Source: an uncultured Eubacteriales bacterium
GTDB lineage: Bacteria > Bacillota > Clostridia > Lachnospirales > Lachnospiraceae
DNA: 5,703 bases
NCBI GenBank assembly: GCA_900313855.1
Contig: OMSZ01000262.1
Coordinates: 1-5,703, forward strand
Reading direction: 5' to 3'
Under the pieces are notes generated by a model. The model was not told where the DNA came from. It saw only the letters and a program-made list of their open reading frames with translations, and searched no databases. Positions within the stretch are counted from its first letter, which is position 1. Each line of letters starts with the position of its first letter. The translations under genes were made by a program, and so were the position numbers. Shown here piece after piece: positions 1-5,703 of this stretch.

Positions 1-3000
1 CTGCATATACAAACAAAGTACCAACCTCAGGCGCGCCTGCTTCAACACTCCATTCATATTTGTCATTGTTATCTAACGGACTTAATATTTTAACCGCACT
101 ACTGTTACCGGATGTATCTGTAGCATAGCATCGGATTATTCCCGCCTTAAGATCTGCTTTATCAATAGATGCTCCGACTATAGTAATTGTTGCAACTCCA
201 TCACTGTCAAATGGTGTTTCCAAGCTGTTCTCCGAATCTCCAAACAAACCATAATGAAGTGTAACAACCTTAGAAGTATCATCTGTATATTTAATTTTAA
301 TAGTCATAGTTGACTTGATATAAGTACCAAAGTCAAGAACACTACCAATTCCAGGGAAATATAATCCCGGTTTAGTACCACTCTGATATGGAAGACCATT
401 CTCATCAACAGCTTCTAAGACAGTATAACCTGCAAATTGAGGAGGTGTTGCATCACAATTTGTAGTAAAGTCTTCAGAAGATGTCACGGCACCAGTTACA
501 GAATCATAAAGTTTAATCTTAAGTACTTTACCTGTATCATCTTCAGTAACCTTATTGCTTCCGGTAGGGAAGGTTGCACCGCCATCTCTCGAAATAAGTA
601 CTGTATCATATCCACTATCAGCTTTGGGACTAATAGTTACTCCATCAGGTGCAATATGCCATGAATCTAAAGAATCGCCATCATCATAGGCATACAAACC
701 TGTCGGTGACTGATGTTTGACAGTAAATTTACCTGTTTCATTAATTCTTACCATATAATTGGATGAAGGATCAACATCAAACAATACTGAATATGTGCCT
801 TCTTTTTCCAGATCATCTTCTCTTGAAGGTGAAACCTTAAGTGTCACGCCCAAATCGTCTAATGTCTCGCCATCTAATAATCCGATCCAATCATTTTTTG
901 AAGTTGTATCCTCTTCAAAACCTATCTTAGGATCAGCTTCACCTGCACGAACATAACCACCTGATGAATCAAGAGTTGCATCGTGCGGTGTCAATGTAGC
1001 AAATGTATTAATATATGCATTTCTAACCGAAATCGTACCCGGTATTGAATACTCATTAAGGACATAATTATTCGCATCTTCTCCGTCCGGAACAGTAAGT
1101 GTTGTAGATGCTTTATCTAAGATAATACTATTTGCTTCCGCAACATTAGGCGAATTGTATTTTGCCTTTGTATTATCAATATTAACCGTAACTCCAGGTG
1201 TATCTGTAGCAAGCGTATTCTTATTAAGTGCCGCTGCGTCTGTTCCATCATACGGCTTATTGACCTTGGCATCTGAATCTAAAATATTGACAGTTTTAGC
1301 TTTGATCACAACTTTAACTTCAAAATGTTTTACCTGATTACCTGCAGGCAATGATGAATCAGTAACATCAAAACCGACTGTAAGTCCATCAGCGTTAGTA
1401 ATCTTGGTTGGACCGTTTTCTCCCACCGTGAAAATAATACCGTTCTTTTCACCTGTACCTGAAAGTGTAATACCATAGTCTGCAAGACCCGGATCACTTG
1501 TTATTGTGTATGTAAAATTACCGGAAGAACTTCCAGCTTCAGTTTTATTCTTATACTTAGCTTTAACAGATTTACTGCCGCTTACCTTCTCTTTATACGT
1601 AAAGAATTCAGGCAGCTCGGAATATAATTCTATCTCTGCATATTCATATGTCGGATGAAGAATTACCGGACTGTCAGTAGAACCTTCGGCATACAAATCA
1701 GCCTCGTATGTAGATACAGGAGTGCTGGTTGTAACTGTTTTATTCTTATCATCCCCTATATACCAGCCTGAAAATACCCAGCCTTCCTTATCTGCCGCTA
1801 TTCCCGAACCGGATTTAAATGTATAATCCGTGTTGCCATATTGAACCTCCTGAGTTTCAACAACTGTATTGCTATCATCAGCAGAATATTGAAGATTATA
1901 TTTCTTTCCTTCCCAATTAAGAGTAAGAGTTCTTTCACATGAGGATGTACCCGAAGCTCCTGTAAATGTAGCCATCAATACATCGCCACTTACATTACCG
2001 CCGCCTCCGCCTGTAACAGTTGGATTAACAGGATTATATCCTGTTCTGCTTAATCCTGTTATTGTCAAACTTGGAGCATCAACAGATACCTTATAATAAT
2101 TATTATTAACAATCGCACTACTGTTGATCATACCTGAAACATTAGTATTGGCATTGAATTCAAGCTTAACCTTGTAATAATCCATATTACGTTTAGCATA
2201 TAGTTTGATCTTTTTAACGCCGCCTTCTGTAATATATCCAATCTTAGTTACATCTGCTGCTATTGTGCAATTAGCATCGGTAAACCATGTAGTGAAAGAG
2301 AAACAACCGCCAAAAGTGTGTGCATCATCACCAAGATCTGTAATTGCAGTAGCAGCCAGACTTGATACATTATAGATAGAATTGCCGTCTGTATATTCAG
2401 TTGTTCCTTCATAAATCTTAGTAGGTGCTGCAGCCTCGCCCTGATAATAAAACTCAACCTTAATCTGCTCAGGATCAAGATTTGAATCCAAATCCTCATC
2501 TTCTATCGCATTCTCATCAACAATTCCTTCCTCACTTACAGGATATGTTCCATCAACACCTGTATTATCAACAATTGACGCATCTGTTGAAGCATCAGCT
2601 CCTTCAACAGCATAATCCTGCTCTACAGCCTGATCAGCCGTAACGTCACCACTCATATTATCTTCATCTATTATATCTTCGGAAGCATTTGACGAATCTG
2701 CATCAGACGCCACTTCGGTACTCTTTTCCTCATTAGCATTATCATCATCAGATTTCGATGAAACTTCAGACTCAAGCTTTTTGTTCATAACCTCCTGCTG
2801 AAGCTCCTGCTGTACAAGCGCAGTATGCTCATCATCAATAGCCTCTGTTGCTGATGAGGTCAGGAAATATGATTGGGATACTAACATTACCATAACCATA
2901 ACAACAGCAACAACACGTTTGCCCGCACCGGTACTCCATGAGAAAAGATTACTTATAACGCTGATAACAGCAACTAACGCAAGAACAGGATAAGTAAGTA

Positions 3001-3058
3001 CCCTGTGCCGCTTTCCCACTCCTAATAATTTCTTAATAAGTCTGTTCTTCGTATTCAT
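1..3058 (-). CDS. Large exported multidomain surface protein, N-terminal 1019 residues (C-terminus beyond window)
   Basis: The frame is open from ATG at 3058 to the window edge, preceded by a good Shine-Dalgarno (GAGGTGA, 7 nt spacing). Residues 1-19 are basic. Hydrophobic segments follow at about 20-41 and 49-66, then a small-residue stretch (TSSA, 67-70) where signal peptidase could cut. Residues 74-200 are a low-complexity stalk with about 40 Asp/Glu, five Lys and no Arg. Two InlB B-repeat-like modules follow: about 201-290 (W258, ending LYAKR) and about 359-471 (FSGWY at 429-433), with a Gly5 hinge at 350-354 just before the second. Residues 473-590 look like an unassigned beta-rich region. 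A YDG-like module spans about 590-680 (YDGT at 603-606, NNYVL at 663-667) and an MBG-like module about 681-783 (NY at 767-768, then G-x-F-x-V). Ig-like modules cover about 785-868 (SRDGGATF) and 869-992 (DATPP start, ATDTSGNSS end). An adhesin-like or envelope role is inferred; no catalytic motif is seen. The anchoring signal, if any, lies outside the window. Confidence 0.9.
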   Translation of the reverse strand, partial: MNTKNRLIKKLLGVGKRHRVLTYPVLALVAVISVISNLFSWSTGAGKRVVAVVMVMVMLVSQSYFLTSSATEAIDDEHTALVQQELQQEVMNKKLESEVSSKSDDDNANEEKSTEVASDADSSNASEDIIDEDNMSGDVTADQAVEQDYAVEGADASTDASIVDNTGVDGTYPVSEEGIVDENAIEDEDLDSNLDPEQIKVEFYYQGEAAAPTKIYEGTTEYTDGNSIYNVSSLAATAITDLGDDAHTFGGCFSFTTWFTDANCTIAADVTKIGYITEGGVKKIKLYAKRNMDYYKVKLEFNANTNVSGMINSSAIVNNNYYKVSVDAPSLTITGLSRTGYNPVNPTVTGGGGGNVSGDVLMATFTGASGTSSCERTLTLNWEGKKYNLQYSADDSNTVVETQEVQYGNTDYTFKSGSGIAADKEGWVFSGWYIGDDKNKTVTTSTPVSTYEADLYAEGSTDSPVILHPTYEYAEIELYSELPEFFTYKEKVSGSKSVKAKYKNKTEAGSSSGNFTYTITSDPGLADYGITLSGTGEKNGIIFTVGENGPTKITNADGLTVGFDVTDSSLPAGNQVKHFEVKVVIKAKTVNILDSDAKVNKPYDGTDAAALNKNTLATDTPGVTVNIDNTKAKYNSPNVAEANSIILDKASTTLTVPDGEDANNYVLNEYSIPGTISVRNAYINTFATLTPHDATLDSSGGYVRAGEADPKIGFEEDTTSKNDWIGLLDGETLDDLGVTLKVSPSREDDLEKEGTYSVLFDVDPSSNYMVRINETGKFTVKHQSPTGLYAYDDGDSLDSWHIAPDGVTISPKADSGYDTVLISRDGGATFPTGSNKVTEDDTGKVLKIKLYDSVTGAVTSSEDFTTNCDATPPQFAGYTVLEAVDENGLPYQSGTKPGLYFPGIGSVLDFGTYIKSTMTIKIKYTDDTSKVVTLHYGLFGDSENSLETPFDSDGVATITIVGASIDKADLKAGIIRCYATDTSGNSSAVKILSPLDNNDKYEWSVEAGAPEVGTLFVYA

Positions 3059-3065
3059 ATCCCAA

Positions 3066-3072
3066 TCACCTC
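3066..3072 (-). promoter_or_regulatory. Ribosome binding site of the surface-protein gene
   Basis: On the minus strand the sequence GAGGTGA lies 7 nt before the ATG at 3058. This is close to the consensus SD and spacing of Firmicutes and supports this start. The next in-frame ATG (residue 54) would fall inside the second hydrophobic segment and remove the basic N-terminus. Confidence 0.85.
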
Positions 3073-3143
3073 GTTAAAAAATTGTATATTATATAGTATT
3101 AAATAATTATAGTCCTCTATGTAGTAATTATCGTCATTAGTCT

Positions 3144-3172
3144 TTTGTATCTTAATATTTTACAAATGTAAA
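3144..3172 (-). promoter_or_regulatory. Candidate sigma-A promoter of the surface-protein gene
   Basis: Reading the minus strand, a TTTACA box (3172-3167, five of six to TTGACA) is followed after 17 nt by TACAAA (3149-3144, four of six to TATAAT). This would give a leader of about 80 nt. The -35 box is half of a perfect palindrome. Two perfect TATAAT hexamers also occur on this strand (3188-3183 and 3111-3106), but neither has a convincing -35 at 16-18 nt, so the choice of promoter is uncertain. Confidence 0.35.
3159..3172. repeat. Perfect 14-bp palindrome overlapping the candidate -35 box
   Basis: TTTACA and TGTAAA flank two bases (AA on the plus strand), making perfect 6-bp arms. It overlaps the candidate -35 of the surface-protein gene, a position where a dimeric repressor would act. 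I cannot assign it to a known regulator family; in AT-rich DNA it could also be chance. Confidence 0.4.
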
Positions 3173-3319
3173 CATCTGTCAGATTATACAAAAGGAAATT
3201 TCATTAAAGTAACATAATATCCTTTTATATGTGCTTTGTTTCCTTAAAAAATATAAAAACGCACACAAATAAGACCTATTTGACACAATAATTATGTTAA
3301 GTATATCACACATATATTA

Positions 3320-3340
3320 AAAAGAAAAGTATTTTCTTTT
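3320..3340. repeat. AT-only inverted repeat with a 3-nt centre
   Basis: AAAAGAAAA and TTTTCTTTT are perfect 9-bp arms around GTA, followed on the plus strand by A and six T. The layout resembles an intrinsic terminator, but each arm has a single G:C pair, so the RNA hairpin would be weak and no gene ends just before it. It may instead be a protein-binding site or a chance product of the T-tracts. Confidence 0.35.
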
Positions 3341-3441
3341 ATTTTTTCACAAATTATCTTATTTTTTTTATCATCCGGCACAAGATATTGCGTTTTAATC
3401 TGTATTTTATTGCCACAAATATTATATGACACATTATTATG

Positions 3442-3461
3442 ATAACTTTTTATAACTTTTT
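3442..3461 (+). repeat. 10-bp tandem repeat with phased T-tracts
   Basis: ATAACTTTTT occurs twice in direct succession, placing T-tracts one helical turn apart. Further T-runs follow at 3474-3479 and 3481-3487. Phased A/T-tracts upstream of a promoter bend DNA. The later tracts end about 20 bp before the ptb -35 box, which suits a distal UP-like element. That role is inferred. Confidence 0.5.
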
Positions 3462-3507
3462 TATTTATTACTATTTTTTGTTTTTTTAATACTTGCACCT
3501 TTAAGTC

Positions 3508-3536
3508 TTGACCAAACCAAAGCCAAGTGTTAATAT
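3508..3536 (+). promoter_or_regulatory. Likely sigma-A promoter of the ptb-buk operon
   Basis: TTGACC (3508-3513, five of six) is followed after exactly 17 nt by TAATAT (3531-3536, four of six), which is preceded by a TGn extended -10 (TG at 3528-3529). Transcription would start near 3543, giving a leader of about 90 nt. A perfect TATAAT also lies at 3550-3555, but its only -35-like partner is the poor TGTTAA at 3528-3533 (16 nt). The TTG of the -35 happens to be in frame with ptb, which lengthens a naive open reading frame but is not a plausible start. Confidence 0.6.
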
Positions 3537-3559
3537 ATTTGCGATATTCTATAATATAA

Positions 3560-3600
3560 GGAAGAAACATTTATCTTCTACTGGAATAATTGTTGATTCC
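3560..3600 (+). other. Two tandem hairpins in the ptb 5' leader
   Basis: The predicted leader holds GAAGA (3561-3565) pairing with TCTTC (3574-3578), extendable by one G-U pair, and GGAAT (3583-3587) pairing with ATTCC (3596-3600). Both have 8-nt loops, and the second ends 19 nt before the SD. Neither sequesters the SD. A role in mRNA stability is possible; this is seen as pairing only. Confidence 0.35.
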
Positions 3601-3619
3601 TTTAATAAATCTAAGAAAA

Positions 3620-3624
3620 AGAGG
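3620..3624 (+). promoter_or_regulatory. Ribosome binding site that decides the ptb start
   Basis: AGAGG ends 9 nt before the ATG at 3634. It selects the start that gives a 304-residue protein of normal family length and excludes the 42-residue upstream extension, which would be translated from inside the promoter. Confidence 0.75.
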
Positions 3625-3633
3625 TATATAAAC

Positions 3634-4548
3634 ATGGCAAAAACATTTGATGATCTTCTTAAATTAGTTGCTCAGTGCAGCACAAAGAAGGTAGCTGTTG
3701 CAGTAGCTCAGGATGATGCTGTTTTAGAGGCTGTAGCAGAGGCTAAAAAGCGCGGGATCGCAGAAGCTGTTCTTGTAGGTGATGAGGACAAGATCAAAGA
3801 GGTAGCTTCTACTATTAATATGGATCTTTCAGGTTATGAGATAATTGATGTCAAAGACGATTATGAGGCAGCGCTTACAGCTGTTAAGCTTGTTCATGAC
3901 GGCAAGGCAGATATGTATATGAAAGGTCTCATAGATACAAAGTCTTTCTTAAAGAGCGTATTAGACAAAGAAGTTGGTCTTCGTACAGACAAGACCTTAT
4001 CTCATGTATGTATCTTTGATATCAAAGGTCATGATGGTCTTCTCTTCCTTTCCGATGTTGCATTTATTCCGTATCCTGATCTTGAGACTAAAGCTAACAT
4101 CATCAGAAATACAGTTGAGATTGCCCATGCTTGTGGAATAGAGAATCCTAAGGTTGCTCCGCTTGCTGCAGTAGAGGTTGTTAATCCTAAGATGCCTGTT
4201 ACTGTTGAGGCTATGGAGCTTACAAAGATGAATGAAAATGGTGACATTACCGGATGTATCGTAGATGGTCCTTTATCTTATGACCTTGCAACAGATCCTG
4301 AGGCTGCCCGTCATAAAGGCGCAACAGATCGTAAGATCGTCGGTGATGCTGATATTTTATTATTCCCTGACATTCATGCAGGAAATATTACATACAAAGC
4401 TTTAGTTCATAACTCTGATAGTGTTAACGGTAATGTTCTTACAGGAACAAAGGCACCTGTAATCCTTACTTCACGTTCAGACGATTTTGAGACAAAGGTT
4501 AACTCTCTTGCTGTCGGAGCTGTTGTAGCTGAAGCAATGAACAAGTAA
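3634..4548 (+). CDS. ptb: Phosphate butyryltransferase
   Basis: Ptb (EC 2.3.1.19) transfers butyryl from butyryl-CoA to phosphate, giving butyryl-phosphate and CoA in the cytoplasm. This is the first step of the Ptb-Buk route to butyrate. The 304-residue product matches the roughly 300 residues usual for clostridial Ptb and is a single phosphate acetyl/butyryl transferase domain. Visible family blocks are MKGLIDTKSFLKSVL (96-110), SDVAFIPYPDLETKANI (140-156), IENPKVAPLAAVEVVNPKMP (169-188), GCIVDGPLSYD (207-217), ADILLFPDIHAGNITYK (239-255) and a C-terminal APVILTSRSD (274-283). The PDLETK-type block and the adjacent butyrate kinase gene favour Ptb over a phosphate acetyltransferase (Pta), although side activity on other short acyl-CoAs is common in the family. 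The start at 3634 is chosen by its SD. buk follows after 73 bp, and the two are probably cotranscribed. The gene is intact. Confidence 0.95.
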   Translation: MAKTFDDLLKLVAQCSTKKVAVAVAQDDAVLEAVAEAKKRGIAEAVLVGDEDKIKEVASTINMDLSGYEIIDVKDDYEAALTAVKLVHDGKADMYMKGLIDTKSFLKSVLDKEVGLRTDKTLSHVCIFDIKGHDGLLFLSDVAFIPYPDLETKANIIRNTVEIAHACGIENPKVAPLAAVEVVNPKMPVTVEAMELTKMNENGDITGCIVDGPLSYDLATDPEAARHKGATDRKIVGDADILLFPDIHAGNITYKALVHNSDSVNGNVLTGTKAPVILTSRSDDFETKVNSLAVGAVVAEAMNK

Positions 4549-4550
4549 TA

Positions 4551-4595
4551 TTAAGCGCAAATGATATAAATTAGTTTTTACGCTTATGTAAAAAT
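4551..4595 (+). other. Competing hairpins in the ptb-buk spacer
   Basis: The 73-bp spacer holds TAAGCG (4552-4557) complementary to CGCTTA (4581-4586). It also holds TTTTTAC (4575-4581) complementary to GTAAAAA (4588-4594) with a 6-nt loop. The two pairings share bases around 4581, so they are mutually exclusive. No U-tract follows, so this is not a standard terminator. It may be a processing or stability element; all stems are weak. Confidence 0.3.
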
Positions 4596-4606
4596 ATTGT
4601 ATTATT

Positions 4607-4613
4607 AAGGAGG
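4607..4613 (+). promoter_or_regulatory. Strong ribosome binding site that decides the buk start
   Basis: AAGGAGG is a near-perfect anti-16S match. It lies only 2 nt before the ATG at 4616 but 8 nt before the ATG at 4622. The second spacing is optimal, so translation should begin at 4622. Confidence 0.85.
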
Positions 4614-4621
4614 ATATGAAA

Positions 4622-5689
4622 ATGGCTTACAAGATTTTAATAATCAATCCGGGTTCTACTTCTACTAAAATCGGTGTGTACGAAGATGAGAACCAGATTT
4701 TTGAAGAAACATTAAGACACCCTACCGAGGAGATTGCAAAGTACGCTTCAATAATTGATCAGAAGGATTTCCGTAAGGAAGTTATCCTTAATGTATTAAA
4801 GGAGAAGAATTTCGATATCAAGACATTAGATGTTGTTGTTGGTCGTGGTGGACTTTTAAAACCTATTCCGAGTGGTACTTACGCTGTAACCGATGATCTG
4901 TTAGAGGATCTTAGAATTGGTAAACAGGGTCAGCACGCTTCTAATCTTGGCGGAATTCTTGCCAAGGAAATTGCTGATGAGGTAGGTGTTCCTTCATACA
5001 TAGTTGATCCTGTTGTTGTTGATGAGTTAGAGCCTGTTGCAAGATATTCCGGAATGCCTGAGCTTCCAAAAAGAAGTATATTCCATGCTCTCAACCAGAA
5101 AGCAGTCGCAAAGCGTTACGCTAAGGAAATCGGAAAGCCATACGATCAGCTTAATCTTATCGTAATCCATATGGGTGGTGGTGTTTCAGTTGGTGCCCAC
5201 CACAATGGCAAGGTTATTGATGTTAATAATATTCTTGACGGCGAAGGTGCATTTTCACCTGAGCGTGCCGGTACAGTTCCTGTTGGAGATCTTATAAAGC
5301 TCTGCTACTCAGGAAAATATACCGAGAAGGAAATATACAAAAAGATCTGTGGTAACGGTGGATTTAACGGATACATCGGCAGCAATGACATGAGAGATCT
5401 CTTAAAATGGAAAGATGAAGGCAATAAAGAAGCTGCTGATCTTATTGATGCATTCCATTATCAGATCGCTAAGGATGCAGGCGCTATGGCTGCTGTACTT
5501 AACGGCAAGGTAGACCAGATAATCTGCACCGGCGGTATCGCTTATGGCAAAGAGACAATCGAGGCTCTTAAAGAAAAGCTTGGATGGATTGCTGATTTCA
5601 CTGTTTATCCGGGTGAAGATGAACTTCTTGCACTTGCACAGGGCGCTCTTCGTGTAATGACAGGTGAGGAAGAAGCAAAGATTTATTAA
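4622..5689 (+). CDS. buk: Butyrate kinase
   Basis: Buk (EC 2.7.2.7) transfers the phosphate of butyryl-phosphate to ADP, giving butyrate and ATP. It completes the Ptb-Buk pathway in the cytoplasm. The protein belongs to the acetate/butyrate kinase group of the ASKHA fold. Started at the second ATG it has 355 residues, the usual length for Buk. Clear family blocks are the N-terminal phosphate-binding NPGSTSTK (9-16), [15 protein letters not shown] (73-87), [10 protein letters not shown] (105-114), [11 protein letters not shown] (126-136), the second nucleotide-binding loop [11 protein letters not shown] (183-193), [15 protein letters not shown] (206-220) and the adenosine-site [10 protein letters not shown] starting just before T303. 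The NPGSTSTK form and the length distinguish it from acetate kinase, which is nearer 400 residues. All recognisable catalytic segments are present and the stop is inside the window. A separate promoter is not evident, so expression probably comes from the ptb promoter. Only 14 bp follow, so its terminator is not visible. Confidence 0.96.
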   Translation: MAYKILIINPGSTSTKIGVYEDENQIFEETLRHPTEEIAKYASIIDQKDFRKEVILNVLKEKNFDIKTLDVVVGRGGLLKPIPSGTYAVTDDLLEDLRIGKQGQHASNLGGILAKEIADEVGVPSYIVDPVVVDELEPVARYSGMPELPKRSIFHALNQKAVAKRYAKEIGKPYDQLNLIVIHMGGGVSVGAHHNGKVIDVNNILDGEGAFSPERAGTVPVGDLIKLCYSGKYTEKEIYKKICGNGGFNGYIGSNDMRDLLKWKDEGNKEAADLIDAFHYQIAKDAGAMAAVLNGKVDQIICTGGIAYGKETIEALKEKLGWIADFTVYPGEDELLALAQGALRVMTGEEEAKIY

Positions 5690-5703
5690 TCTTGTTTATA
5701 TCA

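Larger units (their letters stand above)
3059..3633. other. Divergent AT-rich intergenic control region
   Basis: These 575 bp separate the start codons of the surface-protein gene (minus) and ptb (plus). The region is strikingly AT-rich. On the plus strand between about 3331 and 3490 it contains many T-runs, and several TATAAT-like hexamers occur on both strands. It holds the promoter candidates, SD sites, palindromes and leader hairpins listed separately. A 92-codon minus-strand frame (3570 to 3292) crosses it but has no good SD and overlaps the ptb promoter. I see no tRNA, insertion-sequence end or recognisable riboswitch fold. A further plus-strand promoter-like pair, TTGACA (3280-3285) and TATATC (3302-3307), with 16 nt between, could start a longer ptb transcript. 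Confidence 0.8.

Noticed and set aside
437..664. 75-codon plus-strand frame
   Set aside because: It lies antisense inside the surface-protein gene, which has a continuous frame with recognisable modules. The peptide has no family features.
759..956. 65-codon plus-strand frame
   Set aside because: It is antisense to the MBG-like module; its Ser-rich composition simply mirrors the acidic and Ser codons of the real gene.
1155..1337. 60-codon plus-strand frame with hydrophobic character
   Set aside because: It is antisense to the YDG-like module; the apparent membrane-like composition is a by-product of the opposite strand.
2260..2499. 79-codon minus-strand frame
   Set aside because: It is in a different frame within the surface-protein gene, whose own frame is open throughout and encodes an InlB-like module here.
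3320..3347. Intrinsic terminator
   Set aside because: The hairpin has one G:C pair per arm and no gene ends immediately upstream on either strand, so it is kept only as an inverted repeat.
3508..3633. 42-residue N-terminal extension of Ptb from a TTG codon
   Set aside because: The TTG is the -35 box of the likely promoter, the extension has no SD and no family similarity, and the ATG at 3634 has an SD and gives the normal protein length.
4029..4247. 72-codon minus-strand frame
   Set aside because: It is antisense to conserved catalytic blocks of ptb.
3634..5689. Phosphate acetyltransferase plus acetate kinase (pta-ackA)
   Set aside because: The kinase has 355 residues and NPGSTSTK, typical of butyrate kinase, and the transferase has the short single-domain Ptb form.
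1..5703. Mobile element, CRISPR array, tRNA or phage signature
   Set aside because: No transposase, terminal inverted repeats, regularly spaced repeats or cloverleaf-capable segments were seen.

Overview
The window reads as a piece of a Firmicutes chromosome, most likely from an anaerobic, butyrate-forming Clostridia/Lachnospiraceae bacterium (Butyrivibrio- or Coprococcus-like). This is inferred from three things: a classic phosphate butyryltransferase plus butyrate kinase pair, strong AGGAGG-type ribosome binding sites with AT-rich intergenic DNA, and a very large exported protein built from gut-Firmicutes surface modules. The genus cannot be fixed from this sequence alone.

Layout: (1) From 3058 leftwards to the window edge runs one uninterrupted minus-strand reading frame of 1019 codons. 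It is the N-terminal part of a large exported surface protein whose C-terminus lies outside the window. It has a basic N-terminus with two hydrophobic segments, a long acidic low-complexity stalk, two InlB B-repeat-like modules, a YDG-like module, an MBG-like module and two or more Ig-like modules. (2) From 3059 to 3633 lies a 575-bp, very AT-rich divergent intergenic region. It carries the promoters for both directions, T-tracts including a 10-bp tandem repeat, and several inverted repeats. (3) From 3634 to 4548 is ptb, and from 4622 to 5689 is buk, both on the plus strand and 73 bp apart. They very probably form one operon driven by a promoter with TTGACC and TAATAT boxes at about 3508-3536.

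Together Ptb and Buk convert butyryl-CoA to butyrate with formation of one ATP, which is the terminal energy-conserving step of butyrate fermentation. The other genes of the pathway (thiolase, Hbd, Crt, Bcd/Etf) are not in the window, so this looks like a stand-alone ptb-buk locus. The surface protein is transcribed away from the operon, and nothing in the sequence ties it functionally to butyrate formation.

I see no tRNA, rRNA, CRISPR array, insertion sequence or phage gene. The two metabolic genes are ordinary. The less explained parts are the architecture and export signal of the surface protein, the palindromes in the divergent control region, the hairpins in the ptb leader, and the competing hairpins between ptb and buk.
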